A DNA stretch of 51,076 nt from an uncultured Prevotella sp. (GCA_947170265.1 CAMVSV010000017.1:1-51076); one strand, 5' to 3'. Shown: positions 1-9,125, counted from the stretch's first letter. Translations and numbers: made by a program. The notes: generated by a model not told the origin, from the letters alone.

Positions 1-11
1 AATATTCATAG

Positions 12-34
12 GGGCTGGATTGCAAATCCAGCCC
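12..34 (-). repeat. REP-like palindrome, copy in reverse orientation
   Basis: Arms GGGCTGGAT and ATCCAGCCC flank TTGCA/TGCAA. The core reads GGATTGCAAATCC, the reverse complement of the core GGATTTGCAATCC in the copies at 81-103 and 36465-36487. The second hairpin of the element would fall before position 1, so this copy may be cut by the window edge. Confidence 0.6.
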
Positions 35-75
35 AACTCACTCCTGCTCAACTCATTCCTGCCTAAACACTCCTT

Positions 76-128
76 CAGTTGTGTTGGATTTGCAATCCAA
101 CACCATCGAATTTTAGCATCTGTGATGC
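76..128 (+). repeat. REP-like two-hairpin intergenic repeat, copy 1
   Basis: This 53-nt element has hairpin 1 at 81-103 (arms GTGTTGGATT / AATCCAACAC, loop TGC) and hairpin 2 at 116-128 (GCATC-TGT-GATGC). It matches 36460-36512 at 48 of 53 positions. Two of the five differences are compensatory, so the stem is preserved. Bacterial REP/BIME elements are known to behave like this; whether this family is mobilised by a RAYT transposase cannot be told from the window. Confidence 0.75.
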
Positions 129-503
129 GGTAAAATGACGACATCGGATTGGTGCGCCCCGAAAGGGGCAACCAGCAGTTAGCCCAGGGTGCTGCCCCTG
201 GCTGTCAGCTCACTCCTTTTGCAGGGCGACAAGCACCATTTCATCATAATTATTCCCTCCCACTGTCAGTTCTTCTGATTGCAGCCCATGTTTAGAGTAT
301 TCCATTCCAAGCTACTGCCGTAAAACTATAAAATCGTAGGAAAATGCGTTTGATTTAGATGGAATGCGAGGCTGTGTGCGTCCACATTTTTGTTTTTCAT
401 TGTTTTTGTTAAGTTGTTATGTTTTAGGACTTTAAGGTAAAAGTGAAGTTTTTTTAATCCACTTTTCCGTTTTGACGGGCTATTGTCGTTTGTGCTATGC
501 GCG

Positions 504-511
504 TAACTTTG
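504..511 (+). promoter_or_regulatory. Promoter -7 box for the LRR protein gene
   Basis: TAACTTTG matches the Bacteroidetes -7 consensus TAnnTTTG. No clean -33 TTTG is found at the usual 19-21 nt spacing. Transcription would begin near 518, leaving a leader of about 100 nt before the ATG at 622, and this is why the ATG at 622 is preferred as start. Confidence 0.5.
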
Positions 512-621
512 TCAGCGAATTGCAAAACCGTATAATAATACAAAGGTTAAGCCCGCAAAGGTGGGTATATTCTTTCAAGGTAAAAAATAATAGGATTGTA
601 AAAATAAAAACCACAGAAACA

Positions 622-3618
622 ATGAAGAAACAACTGACTCTTTTATTAATGTTGTTGCTCATGGTTGTTGGAAAAGTGACAGCCATTGAAGTAACACCCA
701 TTGCCAACCTCACCAACGTGGAGGTTACATTCACCAACTCTGCTGACTTTGCCAATGCCATAACCACAGCAATAAACAACAGCGGTGTGACAGGCAACGT
801 GCCAACTCAGGGCATAAACCTCGTGATAAAGCTCGGTGGCGGTGCATCGTTCACAGCCGCTGACGTAGCTACAATAAAGAACAATGCCCCTTATCTGAAG
901 GTTGCAGGCGTGGATCTCTCCGACATCGCCGGTCTTCAAGTAACCCAAGGCATGTTCTCTGGCTGGGATTACTTCTCAAAGATCGTGCTTCCCGCCGGTG
1001 CCATCACAACCACCATCCCCACCAGTGCCTTCCAGAACTGCCGCAACCTCATTGAACTGACAGTGGGCAGCGAAACCAACAGCTTCGCCTCTGTCACCAC
1101 GATAGAGAACTATGCCTTTGCCGGTGCCTTCAACGAACCTCGTGCCGCAAAGTCCATGCTCTCTTTCGCAGCCTGCACCAGCGTAGGCACAGGAGCATTT
1201 GAGAACACACCTTATCTTGGTGGTGTGACACTTGGCAATGATGTGTCGACCATCTCCAACAATGCCTTCCAAAACAGTGGCATAGAGACATTCCCTGTAC
1301 CAGCAACCAACACTGCCCTGACAACCATCTACGGCAACACCTTCCAGAACTGTGACGCCCTCACCACTGTGGTGATACCCGACGGCGTGACCACGATAAA
1401 CAACGAAGCCTTTGAGAACTGCGATAACCTCGCCACCTTCACTCTCGGTGCAGCTGTTACCACCATGGGTATCACGGCTACAAACAACTGTCCCAACCTC
1501 ACGGCTTTCAATGTGGCAGCAGGAAACACCAACTTTGCTACCATCGACGGCTTCCTGCTCGACTATGCCAAGACAACCATCATACGCTGTCCGTCGGGAA
1601 AGACAGGTCAGACCTATCTCACCAACGACTTCGCCAGCGTGACCACCATCAAGCAGAACGCCTTCAACGGCAGCAAGCTCACCAAGCTCACCTTCTCGCC
1701 TGCGATGACCACCGTTGAGAGCTATGCTTTCACCAACAGCGACATCGAGGAAATCGTCATCAACGACCAGCTCACCAACGTGGCTCTGGATGCCTTCAAC
1801 GATGCAAAGGACCTTACCAAGTTCACCGGCGGTACCGGTGCTGGTGCCAACTGCTACACCACCGCCAACGGCATATTGTTCAAGAATGGTGCCGACGGCA
1901 ACATACAGACTCTCATCCGTGTGCCCGAGGGCATGCAGCAGGCAGACTTCTCCGCAGCCATGGAGAAATGGCCTGCAACGCTCTCTGAGCTCGGTGCATC
2001 GTCGTTCCGCGAATGTACACATATCTCTGAGGTAGAATTGCCCGAAGACATCAAGTCGTTCGGTACACACACCTTCACCGGCTGCACCGGACTGACCACC
2101 ATCACCCTGCCCGGTTCGCTCGAGACCTTCGGTGACGCACCCTTCCAGTTCTGCTCGGCACTCACCATCGTAAACATTGGAAACAACACCAACTTCACCC
2201 AGTGTGCCACCACAGGTATCATCTACGGCAAGAACAACAACAACGAGAAGACACTCTATCTCTTCCCCGCCGGTAGCCCTGTGACCAAACCCACGATAGC
2301 TGCCGACACCAAGGTGATAGCAGCCGAGGCTTTCGCCTATGCAGCCTATGTGCAGGAGATAAAGGTTCCGCAGGGAGTTCACACCCTTGAGGCTGGTTGC
2401 TTCCACGCCTGCAACGCACATACCATAATCATTCCCCACTCAGTGACCAAGGTTGCCAACGCCGACGTCTTTGCCGGCTGCAAGAACCTTACTTCCATCT
2501 ACTGGTTGCCCGAGAAGCTCCTCGGATATTTCTACAACAGCAATGAGAACAAATGGTCAAGCAACCTGTTCTATCAGGCCAAGACCGACCAGATCGACGT
2601 GTATGTGTCAAATGAATATAGCGATACCAACGATAACCTCGGCACAAAATCACTGCAAGAACTCTATGCCGGTGCAAGAGGAACTGTAGGTGCCGACAAG
2701 GGATGGGGCGACTGCAAGAGCGTGCAGACCGTTTACCACCGCGCACTCACCGAGGACAACTCTGCAGAGGCTGCTCTTGGCAACAGCGGCGACGGAATGA
2801 AGACCAACCCAACCTATGCCAACGCCACCAGCGCAAACAACTACACCTTCCTCACCCTCTACCGTGACTTCAGCACCGATGCCGACGTTGACGGTACGGC
2901 AGTGGAGCCTTACTACACCCTCGTGCTCCCCGTGAGCATGACAGAAGCACAGGTGGAGGAAACCTTCGGCGAAGGCACCGAGATATATCATTTCGCTGGT
3001 CGTGAGGAAAAGGTTATCAACTTCAACTCTGCCACCACGATAGAAGCAGGAGAGCCCTGCATCATTCGTCCTACGCTCCGCGCCACATCATACATGATTG
3101 ACCTGCGCGACACCACACCTATGGCTAAGGTCGTTGACGACACCGACAACGCCGTGGGCAACGGCAAGACCGTGGCAAGCTGCCCCATCACCACCAACGA
3201 TGAGACCAAGAACTACAGCTACAGCTTCAAAGCCACCTATCAGAAAGGTGCCGAGGTGCCAGCCTATGCCTACTATGTGTCAAACAACGTGAAGAAGGTT
3301 GGCGAAGAATACTGCGGAGTGGTGAAATACCTCACCAAGAAAGGCAAGTTCGGCAAGGGTCTGCGTGGATATATCTGCTGCGACGACGAGACACCCGATG
3401 CCACTGAACCTGCAAAGGAAATGATGTTTATGAGTTTCAACGGTGTTGCCGACACCACCACCGGCATAGCCTTCGAAGGCTTCACCGCCAACGACAGCAA
3501 CGCTTCCAAAGGAGTATATACTCTCAGCGGTCAGCTTGTGCGCGCCAACGGCAACGACCTCAGCAACCTGCCCGCAGGTCTCTACCTCGTGAACGGTAAG
3601 AAAACCCTCGTGAAGTAA
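622..3618 (+). CDS. BspA-like leucine-rich repeat secreted protein
   Basis: A 998-residue surface or secreted protein. The chosen ATG gives a clean signal peptide (MKKQLTLLLMLLLMVVGKVTA). Most of the chain to about residue 700 is a run of LRR_5/BspA-type repeats of the form F-x-N-C-x-x-L-x-x-[IV]-x-[LI]-P-x-x-[VL]-x-x-[IL], e.g. AFQNCRNLIELTVGSE and TFQNCDALTTVVIPDGVT. A beta-rich region follows, and the last 35 residues (GVYTLSGQLV ... LPAGLYLVNGKKTLVK) form a short T9SS-like sorting tail. BspA-type proteins are known adhesins binding host matrix or other bacteria; the ligand here is unknown. Unlike most exported proteins in the window, the residue after the cleavage site is Ile, not Gln. 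The 68-residue peptide gene follows after 57 nt. Confidence 0.85.
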   Translation: MKKQLTLLLMLLLMVVGKVTAIEVTPIANLTNVEVTFTNSADFANAITTAINNSGVTGNVPTQGINLVIKLGGGASFTAADVATIKNNAPYLKVAGVDLSDIAGLQVTQGMFSGWDYFSKIVLPAGAITTTIPTSAFQNCRNLIELTVGSETNSFASVTTIENYAFAGAFNEPRAAKSMLSFAACTSVGTGAFENTPYLGGVTLGNDVSTISNNAFQNSGIETFPVPATNTALTTIYGNTFQNCDALTTVVIPDGVTTINNEAFENCDNLATFTLGAAVTTMGITATNNCPNLTAFNVAAGNTNFATIDGFLLDYAKTTIIRCPSGKTGQTYLTNDFASVTTIKQNAFNGSKLTKLTFSPAMTTVESYAFTNSDIEEIVINDQLTNVALDAFNDAKDLTKFTGGTGAGANCYTTANGILFKNGADGNIQTLIRVPEGMQQADFSAAMEKWPATLSELGASSFRECTHISEVELPEDIKSFGTHTFTGCTGLTTITLPGSLETFGDAPFQFCSALTIVNIGNNTNFTQCATTGIIYGKNNNNEKTLYLFPAGSPVTKPTIAADTKVIAAEAFAYAAYVQEIKVPQGVHTLEAGCFHACNAHTIIIPHSVTKVANADVFAGCKNLTSIYWLPEKLLGYFYNSNENKWSSNLFYQAKTDQIDVYVSNEYSDTNDNLGTKSLQELYAGARGTVGADKGWGDCKSVQTVYHRALTEDNSAEAALGNSGDGMKTNPTYANATSANNYTFLTLYRDFSTDADVDGTAVEPYYTLVLPVSMTEAQVEETFGEGTEIYHFAGREEKVINFNSATTIEAGEPCIIRPTLRATSYMIDLRDTTPMAKVVDDTDNAVGNGKTVASCPITTNDETKNYSYSFKATYQKGAEVPAYAYYVSNNVKKVGEEYCGVVKYLTKKGKFGKGLRGYICCDDETPDATEPAKEMMFMSFNGVADTTTGIAFEGFTANDSNASKGVYTLSGQLVRANGNDLSNLPAGLYLVNGKKTLVK

Positions 3619-3675
3619 CAAGGAAGGGCAGTACATAGAAAGTAACATCATATAACAGACAACACCAAAACCACA

Positions 3676-3882
3676 ATGAAAAAGACATATATAAAACCAG
3701 GCATGGATATTTTCGTTACTCAGGATATCATGGAAGAGAACTTCGGTAGAGCTTCCTACCACAACCTCGGAGGTGACGGAACCAACAAGAACTTCGTAGT
3801 TGAGAACTCCGACAACGAGGAAGACGAGGAGATTGACGACTGTGCCAAGCCTCTCGTGATGCCTTCGCTCTGGGAAGACTGA
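3676..3882 (+). CDS. Small acidic MKKTYIKP-type peptide
   Basis: A 68-residue protein of unknown function. The N-terminus MKKTYIKPGMDIFVTQDIME resembles many short Bacteroidales proteins starting MKKTYIKP; this resemblance comes from my recall of the lineage, not a search. The C-terminal half is strongly acidic (NSDNEEDEEIDD) and ends in the aromatic-acidic SLWED. No signal peptide, membrane segment or cysteine motif for a RiPP is evident; there is a single Cys. It lies 57 nt after the LRR protein, with no terminator between them and a strong one at 3966-4011, so the two are probably co-transcribed. Confidence 0.7.
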   Translation: MKKTYIKPGMDIFVTQDIMEENFGRASYHNLGGDGTNKNFVVENSDNEEDEEIDDCAKPLVMPSLWED

Positions 3883-3965
3883 TAAACAAAGAAACCCAAG
3901 TATGACTGTAGGTGGCATGAGCCACCATGGATAACAAGTAAATTTTTATTTTATGCAATTCGTTA

Positions 3966-4011
3966 GTGAGGGACTCCTTCCTGGTGAGGATGAGTCCCTC
4001 ACATTCTTTTT
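3966..4011 (+). terminator. Rho-independent terminator after the peptide gene
   Basis: Perfect 11-bp stem GTGAGGGACTC (3966-3976) / GAGTCCCTCAC (3992-4002) with a 15-nt loop, followed by ATTCTTTTT. Confidence 0.8.
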
Positions 4012-4155
4012 GTGCCTCCAACCCATTTCCCTTATATGTTAGTTCCCGCATCAGCGGGTGTTGGAGCTACACAGATGAAGGCAGCCCTTGGTTGCACCGG
4101 TGAAGGCGAAAGGAAGTTTTTAAGCCTATTTGCCACGAAATACAGGTTTTTTGCT

Positions 4156-4163
4156 TATTTTTG
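4156..4163 (+). promoter_or_regulatory. Promoter -7 box for the FN3/adhesin gene
   Basis: TATTTTTG fits TAnnTTTG. A TTTG lies at 4129-4132, 23 nt upstream, slightly long spacing. The predicted transcript start near 4170 leaves about 40 nt to the ATG at 4210. Confidence 0.5.
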
Positions 4164-4209
4164 TAGCCAAAACAGTATGAAAAACGAAAACCCAAACAAC
4201 AATATAACC

Positions 4210-7200
4210 ATGAAGAACATCTACATCCTACTATCTCTGTTGCTCACAATCGTTGCAACAACCACTGTGCAGGCGCAAGAAGCCACCACCAGCGTGACCG
4301 ACGACTTCAGCTCCTACACCACAACAACATCGGGCACCACCCTCGGCGACAACTGGGTGATACTTCCCGGTACCGACGGCAGCTACGGCGCCTTCGGAAC
4401 CAGCCGCGACTATGTTCACTATAACGAGTATGACGAACACTATGTGGCAGGAAACTCCGCCTCCAACTACACCAAGGGAGTATGGCTCGTGTTGAAGAAG
4501 CAGGTGAGCGGCACCGTTACCTTCACCGCCACCAACGGCAACTCCAGCTCAGCCTTCACCATCTATGTGTCGAAGGCAAAGGAGAGCGACGAGAGCTATG
4601 AGGTGACAGGCAATGCCACGTCATACTCCGTGCCCTCGCGCACCAGCGATGCCAAGACCTACACCTTCGAAGCCGGCGACGAAGCCACATACATAGCCTT
4701 CTGCCTCGTGGGCTCCAGCAAGAACCCGAAGCTGCAGAGCGTGACCTACACTCCGTATGTCGATGCCGGCGCCATAGCCAAACCCAAGGACTTCGCAGTG
4801 GAGAGCACCACATACGACAGTGCCACCTTCTCATGGACAGCCGGAGGTGAGGAGACTGCATGGCAGATGGTTTACTCCACCGACGCCGACTTCGACAAAG
4901 ACGAAGCCACACCCATTGACATAACAACCAACCCCTACACCCTCACAGGGCTCAGCGAGACCACCACCTATTATGCTTTCCTGAGAGCCGTCGACGGAGA
5001 GGACGTAAGCAGCTGGACCAGCGTGGCAGAGTTTACCACTCCCGAGCAATATCCCGCACCGAAGGATTTCCGCCTCAGCGGCTTCACCTACAACAGCGCA
5101 ACGCTGTCGTGGACTGCCGGAAGCACTGAGACAGAGTGGCAGATAGTATGCTCAACCAGTGCCGATGCCATGCCCGACGACGCTGCACTGAAGATAAGCA
5201 CTCAGGAAAATCCATACACCATCACAGGACTCACCACCGAGACCACCTACTATGCACGCATAAGAGCAAACTACGGCACAGGCTTCAGCCAGTGGTCGGA
5301 GCCCATAGCATTCACACCGTCGAGCACCATGAACCTCACCGTGAACGACGGTGCGGCAACCGACACCAAGGTGCCCTTCTACGGATACTATGTCGACGGA
5401 GAGACTGGCAGCCAGTTCATCATCCCTGCCTCAAAGCTCGCACAGATGGCAGACAGGAAGATGACAACCCTTACCTTCCATGTCCAGGAGCAGACCGTGG
5501 ACCTTGGCAACGCACAGTTCAGCGTGTATCTCAAGGAAACCGACAACACCACCTTCAGCTCTGCCACACTCAGCTGGGACGACATGGAACCCTGTTACAC
5601 CGGAAAGGTGAGCGTGACAGGCAACACCATGGTGGTTGACCTCAACAGCGACGTGCTCTATACAGGCTCAAACCTCCTCATTGGCTTCAAGCAAGTGCAG
5701 GCAGGAAGCTACAAGGACATAACATGGATTGGCGAGACCACAGGCAACAACGCATCGGCATATTACTACAAGAGCTCATTCATCACCACAAACACCTCAC
5801 AGTTCCTGCCTAAGGTAACCATAACATCCATACCAAAGGAAGAACTCAGGGCAAAGATGGTGGTCAATGCCGCCGACCCCATGGCATTCGGTAAGATTAC
5901 TCCCGAGAGCAGCGACGAAGCCAAGCAAAAGACCTTCACCATACAGAACACCGGCAACATTCCACTCACGGGTATCAGCATCACCGCGAGCGATGAGAGC
6001 TACGTCTTTGGTGACTACCCAACAACCATTGAGCCGGGAACAGACCCCGTGACAGTTACCGTGACGATGGATGCCGCCACGGCAGGCAGCCACAACGCCG
6101 TAATGACCATCAGAGCCGACCAGCAGAACGATGTAGTGGTGAACATCACCGGCACCTATGCCAACGCACCAGCCACCGCCACACTCACCATTGACGGCGA
6201 GGCCGTGGGTGAGACCGTGGACTTCGGCATAACCAACCGCAGCAAGACAAAGACCGTCACCGTGGCAAACAGCGGCGACGTAACCCTACACGCCACCATC
6301 TCCACAACCAATGCCACTGACTTCAGCCTCTCTGATGAGACCCTCACCGTGGCACCGGGCGAGCAGGGCGAGTTCACCGTCACCTTTATATATAGTAGCG
6401 ACAGCCCCGACGAGGAGAAGACCGCCACCATCACCGTCAGTGCCGACGGCACCGACGACGTGACATTCACCGCGACAGCCACTCCCACGCTTACCTTCAC
6501 CGAAGACTTTGAGGACGGCATCATTCCCGAAGGCTGGCAGGCAAACGGCATCAGCGTGAAGAAAGACAACATTGGCACATATCCCCTGTATAACCTCGAG
6601 TCGATGGCAGCCGTAGGCAACGGAGGCAGCGAGGAGAAGACACTCACCACACCACTGCTCACAGCCACCGAGGGCGACATTCTGACCTTCGACGGCTTCT
6701 TCTACTACAGCGACGAGGTGATGAGAGTGGAATACTCCACCGACAAAAACACATGGAATACCCTCTACAGCTATGAGGCAGACACCTATGAGAACGGTGC
6801 CACCGAGCAGATAGAGATAGCAGCACCCGTGAGCGGCACGTTCTACCTGCGCTTCACGGTGAACTATTTCAACGGCATAGACAACATCAGCGGCTTCCAG
6901 ATAGCTAAGAGCGACAGCCACAGAGCCTATGTAACCGGCACCGACAGTCCCGCAGAAGGCAAGCAAGGCGAGACCTATACCGCCACCGTCACCGTGACAA
7001 ACAGCGGCACGGCAGCTGAGACTCTCACTGCACGCTTCTTCATCGGCGACACGCAGTATGGCAGCGACACCACCGAGGAGATAGCAGCCGGTGCCACAGC
7101 GACGTTCACCGTAAGCTTCACACCCGAGGAGGCACTCCAGGGCGATGCCTTCTTCACCATAACCAACGACAACCTCAACATCACCACCCCGGCGGTGGCA

Positions 7201-7359
7201 GTAAGCATCGAAGGTGAGGCAACAGGCATCAACGGCACAACGCTCTTCATGGATGGCAAAGGCGACACCTATGACATCAGCGGTCGCAAGCTCAACGACA
7301 ACAGCCGCCTGCACCGCGGAATATATGTAAGGAACGGAAAGAAATATTCAGTGAAATAG
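4210..7359 (+). CDS. Large secreted FN3 / Hydin-like / adhesin-domain protein
   Basis: A 1049-residue exported protein. ATG 4210 is chosen over 4177 because it starts a clean signal peptide, MKNIYILLSLLLTIVATTTVQA, cut before Gln. In order I read an N-terminal beta domain; two fibronectin type III repeats (about 186-375: SATFSWTAGGEETAW and SATLSWTAGSTETEW); a beta domain (about 376-545); two ASPM/SPD-2/Hydin-like repeats with FGKITPES and VDFGITNRS starts; a gingipain-adhesin-like (choice-of-anchor J) domain beginning TEDFEDGIIPEGW; a CARDB-like domain; and a short T9SS-like tail ending GIYVRNGKKYSVK. No catalytic motif is visible, so an adhesive or structural surface role is inferred. Monocistronic between its own promoter and the terminator at 7381. 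Confidence 0.8.
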   Translation: MKNIYILLSLLLTIVATTTVQAQEATTSVTDDFSSYTTTTSGTTLGDNWVILPGTDGSYGAFGTSRDYVHYNEYDEHYVAGNSASNYTKGVWLVLKKQVSGTVTFTATNGNSSSAFTIYVSKAKESDESYEVTGNATSYSVPSRTSDAKTYTFEAGDEATYIAFCLVGSSKNPKLQSVTYTPYVDAGAIAKPKDFAVESTTYDSATFSWTAGGEETAWQMVYSTDADFDKDEATPIDITTNPYTLTGLSETTTYYAFLRAVDGEDVSSWTSVAEFTTPEQYPAPKDFRLSGFTYNSATLSWTAGSTETEWQIVCSTSADAMPDDAALKISTQENPYTITGLTTETTYYARIRANYGTGFSQWSEPIAFTPSSTMNLTVNDGAATDTKVPFYGYYVDGETGSQFIIPASKLAQMADRKMTTLTFHVQEQTVDLGNAQFSVYLKETDNTTFSSATLSWDDMEPCYTGKVSVTGNTMVVDLNSDVLYTGSNLLIGFKQVQAGSYKDITWIGETTGNNASAYYYKSSFITTNTSQFLPKVTITSIPKEELRAKMVVNAADPMAFGKITPESSDEAKQKTFTIQNTGNIPLTGISITASDESYVFGDYPTTIEPGTDPVTVTVTMDAATAGSHNAVMTIRADQQNDVVVNITGTYANAPATATLTIDGEAVGETVDFGITNRSKTKTVTVANSGDVTLHATISTTNATDFSLSDETLTVAPGEQGEFTVTFIYSSDSPDEEKTATITVSADGTDDVTFTATATPTLTFTEDFEDGIIPEGWQANGISVKKDNIGTYPLYNLESMAAVGNGGSEEKTLTTPLLTATEGDILTFDGFFYYSDEVMRVEYSTDKNTWNTLYSYEADTYENGATEQIEIAAPVSGTFYLRFTVNYFNGIDNISGFQIAKSDSHRAYVTGTDSPAEGKQGETYTATVTVTNSGTAAETLTARFFIGDTQYGSDTTEEIAAGATATFTVSFTPEEALQGDAFFTITNDNLNITTPAVAVSIEGEATGINGTTLFMDGKGDTYDISGRKLNDNSRLHRGIYVRNGKKYSVK

Positions 7360-7380
7360 CAATAGGTACAATAAAGAAGC

Positions 7381-7417
7381 AAAAGGAGTTCAGGAAGTTC
7401 TTGAACTCCTTTTTTTT
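7381..7417 (+). terminator. Rho-independent terminator after the FN3/adhesin gene
   Basis: 12-bp arms AAAAGGAGTTCA (7381-7392) and TGAACTCCTTTT (7402-7413) are followed by a T tract to 7417. The end of this T tract also supplies the -33 TTTG of the rbfA promoter. Confidence 0.85.
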
Positions 7418-7445
7418 GCTATCTCGGAAATAATGTTTACTTTTG
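7415..7445 (+). promoter_or_regulatory. rbfA promoter
   Basis: TTTG (7415-7418), a 19-nt spacer and TACTTTTG (7438-7445) give a full match to the Bacteroidetes promoter consensus. It lies about 30 nt before the rbfA ATG and overlaps the preceding terminator. Confidence 0.8.
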
Positions 7446-7477
7446 TATTTAAGATTAAACAGTAAACAGGAAAAACA

Positions 7478-7813
7478 ATGCAAGAGACACGACAAAACAG
7501 AATAGCACGCATGCTGCAGAAGGAGCTCGCAGAGATATTCCAAAGCCAGACACGAATGATGAGAGGAGTGATGGTGAGCGTGACACGCACAAAGGTGTCG
7601 CCCGACCTGGGCATCTGCACCGCCTACCTGAGCATATTCCCAAGCGAGCGTGCACAGGAGCTCATGGACAATATCAACAAGAACGAGAAATCCATACGCT
7701 ATGAGCTTGGCACAAGGATACGCAACCAGGTGAGGATCATTCCCGAACTGAGGTTCTTCATCGACGACTCGCTCGATTATATCGAACACATTGACCAGCT
7801 GCTCGGCAAATGA
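7478..7813 (+). CDS. rbfA: Ribosome-binding factor A
   Basis: 111 residues, the usual length for RbfA, a KH-fold protein that binds free 30S subunits late in 16S rRNA maturation. The family pattern is visible: N-terminal RQNRIARMLQKELAEIF, the core VMVSVTRTKVSPDLGICTAYLSIFP, and the C-terminal IRNQVRIIPELRFFIDDSLDYIEHIDQLL. The stop codon overlaps the next ATG by 4 nt (ATGA), so it is translationally coupled with the permease. Confidence 0.95.
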   Translation: MQETRQNRIARMLQKELAEIFQSQTRMMRGVMVSVTRTKVSPDLGICTAYLSIFPSERAQELMDNINKNEKSIRYELGTRIRNQVRIIPELRFFIDDSLDYIEHIDQLLGK

Positions 7814-9051
7814 ACTTCCCGTTCTACATAGCCAGACGATACCTCTTCTCAAAGAAGAGCACACATGTGATAAACGTCATCAGCGGCATAGCTGCGGCAG
7901 GAGTGGCGGTCGCCACCACCGCTCTCGTAGTGGTACTGAGCGGCTTCAACGGCTTCACCGACCTCGTGGCATCGTTCTTCACGACCTTTGACCCACAGCT
8001 GAAGGTGGTGCCGGCGGAAGGCAAGAGCGCACCCGCCGACGACGAGCTGCTGCTGCAGGTGAAGCAACTGCCCGAGGTGGACATCGCCATGGAGTGTGTG
8101 GAAGACCAGGCACTGGCAGTTTATGAAGACAAGCAAGCCATGGTCACCGTAAAAGGTGTGGAAGACTCCTTCGACGAGCTCACCTCCATACGGTCGCTGC
8201 TCTACGGCGACGGCTCCTACGACCTCCATGCCGCCAACCTGCAATACGGCATCATCGGCATAAGGCTCGCACAAGATCTGGGAACGGGAGCACGCTGGCA
8301 CGACTACATGCACATCTATGCACCGCAGCGAGAGGGACAGATATCCATGACCAACCTCTCTGAAGGCTTTGTGAGCGACTCGCTGCTCTCACCCGGCGTG
8401 GTGTTTCAGATGAAGCAGTCGCGCTATGACAATGGATATATCATCACGAGCATTGACTTTGCACGAAACCTGTTCTCACTACAGGGAGAGCTCTCGGCGC
8501 TGGAACTGAGGATGAAGCCCGATGCCGACATCTCAAAGGTGAAACGCAAGATAGAGAAAATCGTTGGTGGAAAATACAAGGTGATGGACCGCTATGAGCT
8601 GCAAGCCGACACTTTCAAGATAATGCAGGTGGAGAAGCTCTTTGCCTATGTGTTCCTCACATTCATACTCCTTGTGGCATGTTTCAACATCGTGGGTTCG
8701 CTGTCAATGCTGATAATCGACAAGAAAGACGATGTGCAGACGCTCAGAAACATTGGAGCCACCGACAGGCAGATACAGAAGATATTCCTCTTTGAGGGAA
8801 GGATGATTTCCATGGCGGGAGCTGTGGTGGGAGTGGTAGTGGGACTGCTGCTCTGCTGGCTGCAACAGACCTTCGGGCTGGTGCGACTGGGTGATAGCAG
8901 CGGCTCGTATGTCGTTGATGCCTATCCCATAAGCGTTCATCCATGGGACATCGTGCTCATCTTCGTAACCGTGATATTGGTGGGGTGGATAGCCGTGTGG
9001 TATCCCGTGAGAGTGATAAGCAAAAACAAACTAAAGGAAAAAAGACAATGA
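7810..9051 (+). CDS. LolC/LolE-like FtsX-family ABC permease
   Basis: 413-residue inner-membrane permease. It has the LolC/E architecture: a TM helix near the N-terminus (HVINVISGIAAAGVAVATTALVVVLSGFNGFTD), a periplasmic domain of about 220 residues, then three TM helices of an FtsX domain starting at FAYVFLTFILLVACFNIVGSLSMLIIDK. The LolCDE system releases lipoproteins from the inner membrane. The partner ATPase is not in this window, so assignment to lipoprotein release is by family. Overlaps rbfA by 4 nt, an arrangement I recall as frequent in Bacteroidales. Confidence 0.85.
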   Translation: MNFPFYIARRYLFSKKSTHVINVISGIAAAGVAVATTALVVVLSGFNGFTDLVASFFTTFDPQLKVVPAEGKSAPADDELLLQVKQLPEVDIAMECVEDQALAVYEDKQAMVTVKGVEDSFDELTSIRSLLYGDGSYDLHAANLQYGIIGIRLAQDLGTGARWHDYMHIYAPQREGQISMTNLSEGFVSDSLLSPGVVFQMKQSRYDNGYIITSIDFARNLFSLQGELSALELRMKPDADISKVKRKIEKIVGGKYKVMDRYELQADTFKIMQVEKLFAYVFLTFILLVACFNIVGSLSMLIIDKKDDVQTLRNIGATDRQIQKIFLFEGRMISMAGAVVGVVVGLLLCWLQQTFGLVRLGDSSGSYVVDAYPISVHPWDIVLIFVTVILVGWIAVWYPVRVISKNKLKEKRQ

Positions 9052-9079
9052 CAATGGGGCGTATGTCATTTTTTTACGC

Positions 9080-9087
9080 TACCTTTG
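9080..9087 (+). promoter_or_regulatory. Promoter -7 box for tRNA-Arg
   Basis: TACCTTTG fits TAnnTTTG and lies about 39 nt before the tRNA. No clear -33 TTTG is seen. Confidence 0.5.
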
Positions 9088-9125
9088 CACACTGAATACT
9101 TTATGGTGTGAAAAAGCACCGGGAT

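Larger units (their letters stand above)
1..621. other. Intergenic stretch with hairpin repeats and a promoter
   Basis: I see no gene in this stretch. It holds palindromes resembling REP elements (12-34, 81-103, 116-128), a GCCCC-GAAA-GGGGC hairpin at 156-169 and an imperfect AGCCCAGGG / CCCCTGGCT hairpin at 181-203. A likely promoter -7 box lies at 504-511. The in-frame upstream extension of the next gene (from a TTG at 472) begins upstream of this promoter, so it is treated as non-coding. Confidence 0.6.
3883..4209. other. Intergenic stretch with hairpin, terminator and promoter
   Basis: This contains a perfect 6-bp hairpin GGTGGC-ATGA-GCCACC (3911-3926), the terminator at 3966-4011 and the -7 box at 4156-4163. 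The reading frame of the next gene is open back to 4012, but that extension lies before the promoter and does not look like coding sequence. Confidence 0.55.

Noticed and set aside
472..621. N-terminal extension of the LRR protein
   Set aside because: It starts upstream of the apparent promoter and would bury the signal peptide 50 residues inside the protein.
976..2439. 487-residue open frame antisense to the LRR gene
   Set aside because: Composition is Cys/Gly/Val rich as expected for the reverse frame of a repetitive GC-rich gene; no domain and no promoter.
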